This document shows, one piece after another, positions 1 to 6,196 of a stretch of DNA of 18,133 nucleotides. Source of the DNA: DATKCA01 sp035544675 (GTDB taxonomy: Bacteria; Acidobacteriota; Thermoanaerobaculia; Gp7-AA8). The stretch covers positions 1-18,133 of the forward strand of contig DATKCA010000196.1 of the NCBI GenBank assembly GCA_035544675.1, written 5' to 3'. The position numbers and the translations under genes were made by a program. The notes beneath the pieces are model-generated. The model searched no databases. It had not been told where the DNA came from and was given only the letters and a program-made list of their open reading frames with translations. The stretch's first letter is position 1, and every line of letters starts with the position of its first letter.

Positions 1-1144
1 TGTGCCGGTAGATGTCGCGGACGATCCGCGCGGCACGCGCGTCCTTGCCGGCCGTGAACATGCCGCCGTTGCGCACGAGCACGACGCGCGGCGCCGGATC
101 GAGCATCGGGAACTCGGACTTCTGCCGCTCGTACGCTTTTCCCTCTCGGTCGTCGTACTTCTCCAGCGCGGCTGGAATCTGCGAGACCTCGTCGATGACG
201 AGCGGGCACCGCTTCGTGTACAGCAGATGATCCGGCGTGGCCGCACCGATCTGTGTGATGCGATCGAGATCATCGCGACTGCAGAACGCGAGCGTCTCCT
301 GGCTGTCGTCGAATTCGAGGATGAGGGAGCGGCGGTCGGAAAGCGCGCCGCGGAGAATCGGCGCGACTCTGTGGAGGGCAGGCAATCCTGCCTGCCCGGA
401 CAGGCAAGATTGCCTGTCCTCCACCAGAAAGCGCTCCGCCTGCCCGGACAGGCAAGATTGCCTGTCCTCCACCAGGCTGGATTGCCTGTCCTCCACCAGG
501 CTGGATTGCCTGTCCTCCACCAGGAACCGCTCCGCCTGCTCGACCAGCTCGATGTGCCGTTCGTAGGCGATCTGCGGCGTCTCTCCCCAGGTGATCAGTC
601 CGTGGTTCATCAGCACGATCGCGCGCGCATCAGGTTGCGCGTCGAAGGCCTCCCCCACCTCCCTGCTAAGCAAAAAGCCGGGCCGGCGATACGGGATCGT
701 GATGACGTCATCGCCCAACGCCTCGAGCACCGTCTTCTCGCGACCGGTGCTGTTCGTGAGCGACAGGATCGCATCCGCATGCGTGTGAAGCACAGCCGGC
801 ACCGGCAGAAATGCGTGCAGCAGCGTCTCGATCGACGGCCGCGCACTCCCTGGATCGATGAGGCAGCGCGCGAGCCAGTTCACCATCTCCTGGTCCGTCA
901 TGTCCTCACGGCGATGGCGGAGGGGGGCGATGTAATCGAGGCGCACCGCCGGGAACTGCGCCGGCGTGATCGTCTTCATGTCGCTGCCGCTGCTCTTGAT
1001 CAGCATGAGGTCGATCTCGCGTCCGAGGATGTCGGCGCCCCTGGTCTTCATGCTGTTGTTGCCGCCGCCCCACAGGACGAGCGACTCGTTCGCGCCCACC
1101 AGGCGCGACTGCCCGACCAGATCTTCACTCGAGCGGTTGAACAT
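1..1144 (-). CDS. Class II aldolase, N-terminal part of a probable bifunctional aldolase/short-chain dehydrogenase (partial, runs off the left edge)
   Basis: A minus-strand frame is open from ATG at 1144 to the window edge, giving 381 visible residues and no stop. It reads as a class II (RhaD/FucA-like) aldolase that retro-aldol cleaves a sugar phosphate. The Zn-ligand region is LHTHAD (His120, His122), with a further His in MNHGL (His181). An N-terminal GGGNNS motif near residues 26-31 fits the phosphate-binding region. The overall pattern fits the rhamnulose-1-phosphate aldolase/SDR fusion family, whose dehydrogenase half would lie beyond the window; this is inferred, not seen. The start overlaps the rhomboid stop by 20 nt, so translation is probably coupled. 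Residues 209-258 are a repeat-derived insertion, described separately. A long open frame on the plus strand here is an antisense shadow. Confidence 0.85.
   Translation of the reverse strand, partial: MFNRSSEDLVGQSRLVGANESLVLWGGGNNSMKTRGADILGREIDLMLIKSSGSDMKTITPAQFPAVRLDYIAPLRHRREDMTDQEMVNWLARCLIDPGSARPSIETLLHAFLPVPAVLHTHADAILSLTNSTGREKTVLEALGDDVITIPYRRPGFLLSREVGEAFDAQPDARAIVLMNHGLITWGETPQIAYERHIELVEQAERFLVEDRQSSLVEDRQSSLVEDRQSCLSGQAERFLVEDRQSCLSGQAGLPALHRVAPILRGALSDRRSLILEFDDSQETLAFCSRDDLDRITQIGAATPDHLLYTKRCPLVIDEVSQIPAALEKYDDREGKAYERQKSEFPMLDPAPRVVLVRNGGMFTAGKDARAARIVRDIYRH
371..520. repeat. Family A palindromic repeat cluster inside the aldolase gene, in frame
   Basis: This 150-nt block is 50 codons of the aldolase (residues 209-258) and is built from family A repeat units. 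Two adjacent perfect hairpins lie at 376-397 (GGGCAGGCA / TGCCTGCCC, loop ATCC) and 398-419 (GGACAGGCA / TGCCTGTCC, loop AGAT), bracketed by GTGGA at 371 and TCCAC at 420. A third hairpin lies at 446-467. Two 24-nt tandem half copies follow at 473-496 and 497-520. On the minus strand it encodes repeated VEDRQSSL and VEDRQSCLSG peptides, and the host peptide QAERFL appears twice. Confidence 0.92.
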
Positions 1145-1835
1145 AGGGTGCCTCGATCTTTCTCATGGCCCGATACGCCGCGGCGACGGCAACGCCGCAG
1201 ACGAATCCGCCGACGTGCGCCCACCACGCCACGCCGGCAACCTCCTGCGTCCCGCGCGCCGACGAGAGCGACAGGAATCCGTTGAAGAACTGCATCAGGA
1301 ACCAGACCGGCAGAAACAGCGCGGCCCGTATCTCGAGCATGGCCCAGTAGACGACCAGCGGCAGAAGCGTGACGATCCGCGCGCGCGGGGCCAGCACCAG
1401 GAAAGCGCCCAGGATGCCCGCGATGCTGCCCGATGCCCCGATCGACGGAACCGGCGACTGCGAGAAGGCGACCGTGTGCGCCAGGCTGCCCAGCGCGCCG
1501 AACGCGATGTAGAAGACGAAGAAGCGGGCGTGCCCGAACGCATTCTCGACGGCATCGCCGAACACCCAGAGGTAGATCATGTTTCCGATGAGGTGGACGA
1601 AGCCGCCGTGCAGGAACAGCGACGTGAGGAGCGTGATCGCCACTTCCCACGGCGCGTATTGCCACGCTGATGGATTGAGCAGCCGCGCCGGAATGAACCC
1701 GAACGTCTGAATGAGCCGCTCGGTCTGAGGCCCGAGGAAAAGCTGGAGGAGGAAGATCGCGGCGTTCGTCGCCACCAGCGTCCGCGTGATGACCGGCGTG
1801 GTGATGCTCGGCAGCGTGTGCCGAATGGGAATCAT
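1125..1835 (-). CDS. Rhomboid-family intramembrane serine protease
   Basis: This 236-residue polytopic membrane protein cleaves transmembrane substrates within the bilayer. The catalytic dyad is visible: Ser135 in GASGS and His207 in WWAHVGG. The upstream HxxxN motif (His81, Asn85 in HLIGN) is also present, so the enzyme should be active. It has about six hydrophobic segments, and the residues after the catalytic His form a short cytoplasmic tail. Length is normal for a compact bacterial rhomboid without an extra domain. Its ATG shares an ATGA with the stop of the upstream aminotransferase gene, and its 3' end overlaps the aldolase start by 20 nt, so the three genes form one unit. Its substrate cannot be told from the sequence. 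Confidence 0.93.
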   Translation of the reverse strand: MIPIRHTLPSITTPVITRTLVATNAAIFLLQLFLGPQTERLIQTFGFIPARLLNPSAWQYAPWEVAITLLTSLFLHGGFVHLIGNMIYLWVFGDAVENAFGHARFFVFYIAFGALGSLAHTVAFSQSPVPSIGASGSIAGILGAFLVLAPRARIVTLLPLVVYWAMLEIRAALFLPVWFLMQFFNGFLSLSSARGTQEVAGVAWWAHVGGFVCGVAVAAAYRAMRKIEAPYVQPLE

Positions 1836-2959
1836 CGATCGAGGCCGCGCGCGATCTCGCGCACGACTTCCGCGAGCTGATCCTTCGTGAGCTCGGGATA
1901 GATCGGGATGGCCAGCGTCTGCGCCGCCGCCGCGTCAGAGTGCGGGAACTTCTCACCCGCCTCGCAGACGCCGCGGAAACACTCCTGCTGCGGCAGCGTG
2001 AGCGGGTAGTAGATCTCGCAGCCGATGCCGGCACTCTTGAGGTGCGCCATCACGCCGTCCCGCACCTTCGACCCCGCGGGGAACCGGATCACGTACTGGT
2101 TGAAGATGTGACGCCGCCCCTTCAGCTCCCGCGGCAGAACAACGCGCTCGCCCAGGCCCGCCTCGCGGAACAGATCCTCGTAGATCTTCGCGTTGCGACG
2201 CCGCCCGTCGGACCACGAGTCGAGATACCGCAGCTTGACGTGCAGCACCGCGGCCTGCAGCGCGTCGATCCGGAAGTTGCCGCCCACGTAGCGGTGGTAG
2301 TACTTCGGACGCATCCCGTGTACACGGAAGTCGACCAGCCTCTCCGCCAGAGCATCGTCGTCCGTCGTCACGGCTCCGGCATCGCCGAAGGCACCGAGGT
2401 TCTTGGAGGGGAAGAAGGAGAAGCAGTTGATGGCACCGAGGACTCCGGCGCGCTTCCCTTCGTACTCCGCGCCGACGGCCTGGGCGGCATCCTCGATCAC
2501 TACGAGCTTGTGCCGCGCGGCGATCTCATTGATCTCCTTCATCGCCGCGACCTGGCCGTAGAGGTGAACCGGCATGATCGCGCGCGTGCGCGGCGTGATC
2601 CGCTCCTCGATCTTCGCGACGTCGATGTTGTAGTCGCCGAGATCGATGTCGACGAACACCGGCTTCGCTCCGAGGCGGTCCACGACGCCTGCCGTGGCGA
2701 AGAACGAGTAGGCAGGAACGATGACTTCGTGGCCCGGTCCGATCTCGTACACCATCAGCGCGATGAGCAGCGCGTCCGTGCCGGAGGAGAGGCCGACGGC
2801 ATGCTTCGCCCCGCAGTACCTGGCGAAGTCCCGCTCGAACTCATCTACGCGCTTGCCGAGGATGAAGATCTGCGACTCGTACACCTCTTCGGTGACGCGC
2901 ATGACTTCTTCGCGGATCGTCGCGTATTGGGCTTTGAGGTCGAGGAGAGGAACAGGCAT
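1832..2959 (-). CDS. DegT/DnrJ/EryC1/StrS-family PLP-dependent aminotransferase
   Basis: This 375-residue protein is a fold-type I PLP enzyme of the family that aminates nucleotide-linked keto-sugars. The Schiff-base lysine is Lys186 in FFPSKNLGAFGD. Asp157 in IEDAAQ should contact the pyridine nitrogen, and SSGTDAL (58-64) should bind the phosphate. Length and motif order match the family. No nucleotide-sugar gene is nearby, so the exact substrate, and whether it makes a sugar amine or acts otherwise, remain open. It is the first gene of a minus-strand operon with the rhomboid protease and class II aldolase. The ATG at 2959 has no clear Shine-Dalgarno sequence, but TAAACT lies 9 nt upstream, which suggests a leaderless or nearly leaderless message. 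Confidence 0.93.
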   Translation of the reverse strand: MPVPLLDLKAQYATIREEVMRVTEEVYESQIFILGKRVDEFERDFARYCGAKHAVGLSSGTDALLIALMVYEIGPGHEVIVPAYSFFATAGVVDRLGAKPVFVDIDLGDYNIDVAKIEERITPRTRAIMPVHLYGQVAAMKEINEIAARHKLVVIEDAAQAVGAEYEGKRAGVLGAINCFSFFPSKNLGAFGDAGAVTTDDDALAERLVDFRVHGMRPKYYHRYVGGNFRIDALQAAVLHVKLRYLDSWSDGRRRNAKIYEDLFREAGLGERVVLPRELKGRRHIFNQYVIRFPAGSKVRDGVMAHLKSAGIGCEIYYPLTLPQQECFRGVCEAGEKFPHSDAAAAQTLAIPIYPELTKDQLAEVVREIARGLDR

Positions 2960-2968
2960 GGCCGCGGG

Positions 2969-2974
2969 AGTTTA
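2969..2974 (-). promoter_or_regulatory. Possible -10 element of the aminotransferase operon
   Basis: On the minus strand TAAACT fits TANNNT and lies 9 nt before the ATG at 2959. I see no good -35 box at the usual distance, so this is weak on its own. It is listed because the same arrangement recurs before other first genes in the window. Confidence 0.35.
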
Positions 2975-3015
2975 ACGCCGGGAGCGTAGAAAGTGGTGTC
3001 GGGCGGCTCCGCTCT

Positions 3016-3090
3016 ACTCTGTGTTCTCTGTGACTCTGTGGTGATCCCCCCGGGGAGACGATAACCACAGAGTCACAGAGGACACAGAGT
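3016..3090. repeat. Family B inverted repeat downstream of tyrS
   Basis: Two 27-nt arms (3016-3042 and 3064-3090) are reverse complements except for one position, which would be a G-U pair in RNA. They enclose a 21-nt GC-rich loop. The arms are built from repeats of the word CTCTGTG / CACAGAG. The right arm touches the tyrS stop codon. The hairpin could stop or stabilise the tyrS message, but it has no T-tract. A related copy lies between hisZ and hisG. The rest of 2960-3089 shows no gene. Confidence 0.9.
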
Positions 3091-4298
3091 TACACGAAGA
3101 GCACCCGCGCGAACCGGCGTTTGCCTACTTTCAACAGATAGGACTTCCCGGGCGCGGCATCGAGCGCGTGTTTGAGGCTGTCGATCTTCACCTCGTCGAC
3201 CAGCACGCCGCCCTGCGCGATGAGGCGTTGGGCCTCCCTGTTCGTCGCCGCCAGGCCGGCCGCCGCGATCACCTTGCTGAGCAGCTGCGGCTCCGCCGCG
3301 GTGGGCAACTGCTTCTCCTCGATGTCGGTCGGAGCCTGGCGGTCACTGAAGATCCGGCGGAATTCCCCCTCCGCCGCCTCCGCCGCCGCGGCGCTGTGGA
3401 ACTCGGCGATGATGATCTTGGCCAGCTCGCGCTTGGCGTCCATCGGATGCGTACGCTTCCGCGCCTCGATCTCGGCCGTCGTGAGATCGGTACAGAGCAG
3501 GAAGTACTTCCACATCAGGTCGTCGGAGATGGACATGACCTTGCCGTAGATCTGGCCCGGCGTCTCGTTGATGCCGATGTAGTTGGCGAGCGACTTGGAC
3601 ATCTTCTCGATTCCGTCCAGCCCTTCCAGCAGCGGCATCGTGATGACGACCTGCGGCTCGAGGTTGTACTCGCGCATGAGGTCGCGGCCGACCAGGAGGT
3701 TGAACAACTGATCCGTTCCGCCCATCTCGACGTCGCACTCCAGCGCGACCGAGTCGTAGCCCTGTGCGAGCGGGTAGAGCAGCTCGTGCATGGCGATAGG
3801 CTGGTGCGACTCGAATCGCTTGCGGAAGTCGTCGCGCTCCAGGATCCGGGCCAGCGTGTACTTCGCGGCCAGGCGGACCATCCCTTCCGACCCCAGATTG
3901 CCGAGCCACTCGGAGTTGAAGCGGATCTCGGTCTTCTCCGGATCGAGGATCTTGAAGACCTGCTTCTGATACGTCTCGGCGTTCTCGAGGATCTGCTCCT
4001 TCGAGAGCGGCGGCCGCGTCGTCTTCTTGCCCGTGGGGTCGCCGATCATCCCGGTAAAGTCGCCGATGAGGAAGATCACGCGGTGGCCGAGCTGCTGGAA
4101 GTGCCGCATCTTGCGGATGACGACGGTGTGACCGAGGTGGATGTCGGGGGCGGTGGGGTCGAAGCCGACCTTGACGGTGAGCGGCTTTCCGTCGCGCCGC
4201 GATCGCGCCAGCTTGCCCTTGAGGTCCGCCCGCTCGATGAGGTTGACGGTCCCCTTGGCCAGATAGTCGAGCTGTTCGTCGAGAGAAGTCGGCAGCAT
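3090..4298 (-). CDS. tyrS: Tyrosyl-tRNA synthetase
   Basis: This class I aminoacyl-tRNA synthetase charges tRNA-Tyr with tyrosine in the cytoplasm. From the ATG at 4298 it is 402 residues. The HIGH signature appears as HLGH (54-57) and the KMSKS loop is exact at 232-236. YPLAQGYDS and GGTDQ form the tyrosine pocket. A C-terminal S4-like RNA-binding domain covers about 336-402 (the AQGGVLVDEVKIDS region). The sequence looks like the TyrZ-type branch. An upstream in-frame GTG at 4322 would add eight residues, but it overlaps the divergent his promoter and the likely tyrS -10, so I prefer the ATG. The gene stands alone and is transcribed away from the his operon. Confidence 0.95.
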   Translation of the reverse strand: MLPTSLDEQLDYLAKGTVNLIERADLKGKLARSRRDGKPLTVKVGFDPTAPDIHLGHTVVIRKMRHFQQLGHRVIFLIGDFTGMIGDPTGKKTTRPPLSKEQILENAETYQKQVFKILDPEKTEIRFNSEWLGNLGSEGMVRLAAKYTLARILERDDFRKRFESHQPIAMHELLYPLAQGYDSVALECDVEMGGTDQLFNLLVGRDLMREYNLEPQVVITMPLLEGLDGIEKMSKSLANYIGINETPGQIYGKVMSISDDLMWKYFLLCTDLTTAEIEARKRTHPMDAKRELAKIIIAEFHSAAAAEAAEGEFRRIFSDRQAPTDIEEKQLPTAAEPQLLSKVIAAAGLAATNREAQRLIAQGGVLVDEVKIDSLKHALDAAPGKSYLLKVGKRRFARVLFV

Positions 4299-4308
4299 GC
4301 GCGCGGGG

Positions 4309-4314
4309 ATTGTA
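4309..4314 (-). promoter_or_regulatory. Probable tyrS -10 element
   Basis: TACAAT on the minus strand matches the sigma-70 -10 consensus at five of six positions. It lies 10 nt before the tyrS ATG, which would put transcription start only a few nt ahead of the codon. It sits back to back with the his -35 box, so the two divergent promoters share a few tens of bp. No convincing -35 is visible. Confidence 0.45.
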
Positions 4315-4315
4315 A

Positions 4316-4344
4316 TTGACACTACCCCCTCCCCCCTCTACACT
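4316..4344 (+). promoter_or_regulatory. Sigma-70-type promoter of the his operon
   Basis: TTGACA at 4316-4321 is a perfect -35. It is followed by exactly 17 nt and TACACT at 4339-4344, which matches four of six -10 positions. The spacer is almost all pyrimidine. Expected transcription start is near 4350-4352, about 2 to 4 nt before the GTG of the leader peptide. Confidence 0.8.
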
Positions 4345-4353
4345 GCCGCCGCT

Positions 4354-4407
4354 GTGAGATCCAATATCCGACTGACGCACCACCACACCCACCACCATCC
4401 GGTGTAG
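4354..4407 (+). CDS. hisL: his operon leader peptide with six histidine codons
   Basis: The frame encodes MRSNIRLTHHHTHHHPV followed by TAG. Six His codons (five CAC, one CAT) lie at 4378-4386 and 4390-4398, split by one Thr codon. Size and layout closely resemble the enterobacterial HisL peptide, whose translation senses charged tRNA-His. It sits between a strong promoter and a terminator hairpin ahead of hisZ, the expected place for an attenuation leader. The start is GTG with no Shine-Dalgarno sequence. Because the predicted transcript begins about 2 to 4 nt upstream, the message may be leaderless. CTG at 4372 is a less likely alternative start. It is too short for ordinary gene callers. 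Confidence 0.82.
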   Translation: MRSNIRLTHHHTHHHPV

Positions 4408-4515
4408 GGGTGCATTCACGCGTGTGCCCCGCAACCAGGGAAGGGGCAACGCCAGTCGAGACAGCACAAACCGTAATCGCCTGAACCAACCTCTTCCACG
4501 CTGCGGGAAGAGGTT
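4407..4515 (+). promoter_or_regulatory. his attenuator: alternating RNA hairpins between leader peptide and hisZ
   Basis: Five segments can pair in alternation. Segment 1 (4407-4414, GGGGTGCA) pairs with segment 2 (4423-4430, TGTGCCCC), including two G-U pairs. Segment 2 can instead pair with segment 3 (TGCCCC with GGGGCA at 4443-4448). Segment 3 (4439-4446, GGAAGGGG) can pair with segment 4 (4490-4497, CCTCTTCC) with one G-U pair, acting as antiterminator. Segment 4 pairs with segment 5 to form the terminator. Segment 1 starts at the last base of the leader stop codon, so a ribosome at the stop would mask it and favour 2:3 and then 4:5. A stall at early His codons would leave 1:2 free and favour 3:4. 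The logic is inferred. Confidence 0.7.
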
Positions 4516-4520
4516 TTTTT
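4488..4520 (+). terminator. Intrinsic terminator (attenuator hairpin) of the his leader
   Basis: A perfect 10-bp stem pairs AACCTCTTCC (4488-4497) with GGAAGAGGTT (4506-4515) around an 8-nt loop, directly followed by more T residues, giving a run of seven T at 4514-4520. The hisZ ATG begins only 4 nt after the run. The 3' arm also holds the purine-rich GGAAGAGG that is the only candidate ribosome binding site for hisZ. Confidence 0.9.
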
Positions 4521-4524
4521 GTTC

Positions 4525-5436
4525 ATGGCCACATCGTTACGGTATCCAATCGGAGTCAGGCCGCTTCTCATGCGCGAGACGGCGCGACGCAGGAGCGTCG
4601 AGTCCCGCATCGTCGCGCTGCTGGGGCGCTCCGGATTCGAAGAGATCGTCCTGCCGATCCTCGACTACGCCGACCCGGCGGCCGTCGAGGCGCAGGACAC
4701 CTACCGCTTCGTCGATCGCGACGGCGAGCTCGTGGCCATCCGCTCCGACTTCACGCCCATGGTGGCGCGGGCCCTCTCCCCCGTCGTGGAAAAGACGCGC
4801 ACCCCGCTGCGCGTGTTCTACCGCGGTGATGTGATCCGCCGCGAGGCCTCACGCCTCGGCGCGAACCGGGAGATGTTCCAGATCGGAGCGGAGATCGTCG
4901 GCGACGGCTCCTCGACCGCCGACGCCGCGTTGCTGGGACTGCTCGGCTCGCTCCTGCGGGACCTCGGCGTCACACCGCGCATCGTCTACACGGACGCCAC
5001 GATCCCCGAGCGGCTCGCCGCCGGCAGCGGCGCCGCGGTGCGCGACGCGCTGGCCGGGAAGCGGGCCGGGGACCTCGAGGGGCTGCAGCGCGCTCTGTCG
5101 CCGGAGGCGTTCCTCGTGGCGTCGCGGCTGGCATCCGGCCAGGCCACCGTCGCAGACCTGCAGCAGTGCGCCGAGACCGCGCCGGTGGCGGCCCGGCTGG
5201 CCGAGATCGCCTGCGCGGTGGACGGGTTTTGCGTTGCGCAACTCGACGATGTCGACCGGCGCGCCGGCTATTACAGCGGCCTCCGTTTCCGCGCGTACGG
5301 GGCGGGCTCCCGCGTGGTGGCGCAGGGCGGCCGCTACGACTCGCTGTACGGGCAGTTCGGCGCTCCGGCGCCGGCCGTCGGATTCACGGTGACGATCGAC
5401 GAACTGGAATGGAGCGGGGAGGCCTTAGGGGTCTAA
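4525..5436 (+). CDS. hisZ: ATP phosphoribosyltransferase regulatory subunit
   Basis: HisZ is a catalytically silent paralogue of histidyl-tRNA synthetase. It binds the short form of HisG to make the active, histidine-inhibited first enzyme of the pathway. The 303-residue product keeps class II synthetase features: the motif 2-like region RVFYRGDVIRRE then FQIGAEIVG, and the C-terminal RAGYYSGLRFRAYG and GGRYDSLYGQFG motifs. It is about 100 residues shorter than HisRS because the anticodon-binding domain is missing, as expected. I chose ATG 4525; a TTG at 4519 lies inside the terminator T-run. The likely ribosome site GGAAGAGG is in the terminator 3' arm, so the attenuator may also control translation. 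A family B repeat separates it from hisG. Confidence 0.92.
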   Translation: MATSLRYPIGVRPLLMRETARRRSVESRIVALLGRSGFEEIVLPILDYADPAAVEAQDTYRFVDRDGELVAIRSDFTPMVARALSPVVEKTRTPLRVFYRGDVIRREASRLGANREMFQIGAEIVGDGSSTADAALLGLLGSLLRDLGVTPRIVYTDATIPERLAAGSGAAVRDALAGKRAGDLEGLQRALSPEAFLVASRLASGQATVADLQQCAETAPVAARLAEIACAVDGFCVAQLDDVDRRAGYYSGLRFRAYGAGSRVVAQGGRYDSLYGQFGAPAPAVGFTVTIDELEWSGEALGV

Positions 5437-5449
5437 GGAGCCTCTGCGC

Positions 5450-5531
5450 AACTCTGTGATCTCTGTGTTCTCTGTGGTTTACCGTCCCCCCTCCCGGTGC
5501 AACCACAGAGAACACAGAGGACACAGAGGTT
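5450..5531. repeat. Family B inverted repeat between hisZ and hisG
   Basis: Arms at 5450-5479 and 5501-5531 are nearly perfect reverse complements made of CTCTGTG-type words, around a GC-rich loop of about 21 nt. It is the same family as the repeat after tyrS. The flank at 5437-5448 (GGAGCCTCTGCG) recurs inverted in the decayed copy near 16119-16130. Together with flanks it fills nearly all of the 118-nt gap, the only large gap inside the his operon. A stable hairpin here could separate or stabilise parts of the message. Confidence 0.9.
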
Positions 5532-5554
5532 CCCTAAGGACCAAGGACTAAGCC

Positions 5555-6196
5555 ATGAGAATCGCGATTCCCAAAGGATGCCTGCAGGAAAAGGCGCTGC
5601 GCATGTTCGACGCGGCCGGATACCCCGTGCCCGACGAGCTGGACCTCGCCTCGCGCCGGCTCGTCTTCCGGCGCGGCGCCGTGGAGTGGATCCTGGTCAA
5701 GGACTGCGACGTGCCGGTGTATGTCGAGCATGGCGCGGCGGACGCCGGCATCGCCGGACTCGATCAGCTGCTCGAGCACGACTCGACCGCCTATCAGCCG
5801 GTGGACATGCCGTTCGGGCGATGCACGCTGGCGCTCATCACCGCCGCCGGCGCGCAAGGACTGACGTCGGCGTCCACGGCGACCATCGCGACGAAGTACC
5901 CCCGGATCACGAGATCGTGGCTCGAACAGCGCGGACATCGCGCGGAGATCATCCCCCTGGGCGGATCCGTCGAGCTGGCCGCGGTCCTCGGACTGACCTC
6001 ACACGTGGTCGACCTCGTCGAGACCGGCGAGACGATTCGCACGCACGGTCTGGAGATCGAGGAGACGATCGCGGCGATCTCGCCGCGCCTCATCGTCGGC
6101 AAAGACATCTACAGAACGAATCCCGGCGGCGCCCGTGAGCTCATCGAGCGCGTGAGGCAGGCCGTCGGAAGCGAGGAGAGAGTATGCGCATTCTGA
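5555..6196 (+). CDS. hisG: ATP phosphoribosyltransferase, short form catalytic subunit
   Basis: HisG joins ATP and PRPP to form phosphoribosyl-ATP, the committed step of histidine synthesis. At 213 residues it is the short form, lacking the C-terminal regulatory ACT-like domain. It therefore needs HisZ, which is encoded just upstream. Recognisable regions are the N-terminal RIAIPKGCLQEKAL, the DAGIAGLDQLLE segment near 63-74, and the SVELAAVLGLTSHVVDLVETGETI stretch that forms the PRPP-binding area. Start codon ATG follows AAGGAC. The 3' end overlaps hisD by 13 nt. Confidence 0.95.
   Translation: MRIAIPKGCLQEKALRMFDAAGYPVPDELDLASRRLVFRRGAVEWILVKDCDVPVYVEHGAADAGIAGLDQLLEHDSTAYQPVDMPFGRCTLALITAAGAQGLTSASTATIATKYPRITRSWLEQRGHRAEIIPLGGSVELAAVLGLTSHVVDLVETGETIRTHGLEIEETIAAISPRLIVGKDIYRTNPGGARELIERVRQAVGSEERVCAF

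Noticed and set aside
371..520. Repeat cluster as a CRISPR array
   Set aside because: Units are palindromes joined directly, spacers are absent or repeated, and no cas genes are present.
2..1285. Long plus-strand open frame across the aldolase gene
   Set aside because: It is the in-phase antisense of the aldolase; the minus strand has recognisable motifs and the plus-strand product is Arg/His-rich without any.
1940..2989. Plus-strand open frame opposite the aminotransferase gene
   Set aside because: Antisense shadow of a clearly identified DegT-family gene in GC-rich DNA.
3016..3090. Family B hairpin as a standard rho-independent terminator
   Set aside because: No T-tract follows on either strand, and the same element occurs within the his operon.
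3168..4319. Plus-strand open frame opposite tyrS
   Set aside because: Antisense shadow; no family motifs and it would overlap tyrS fully.
4345..4524. T-box or other riboswitch upstream of hisZ
   Set aside because: I see no T-box core sequence or known ligand-binding motif; the His-codon leader with a terminator explains the region better.
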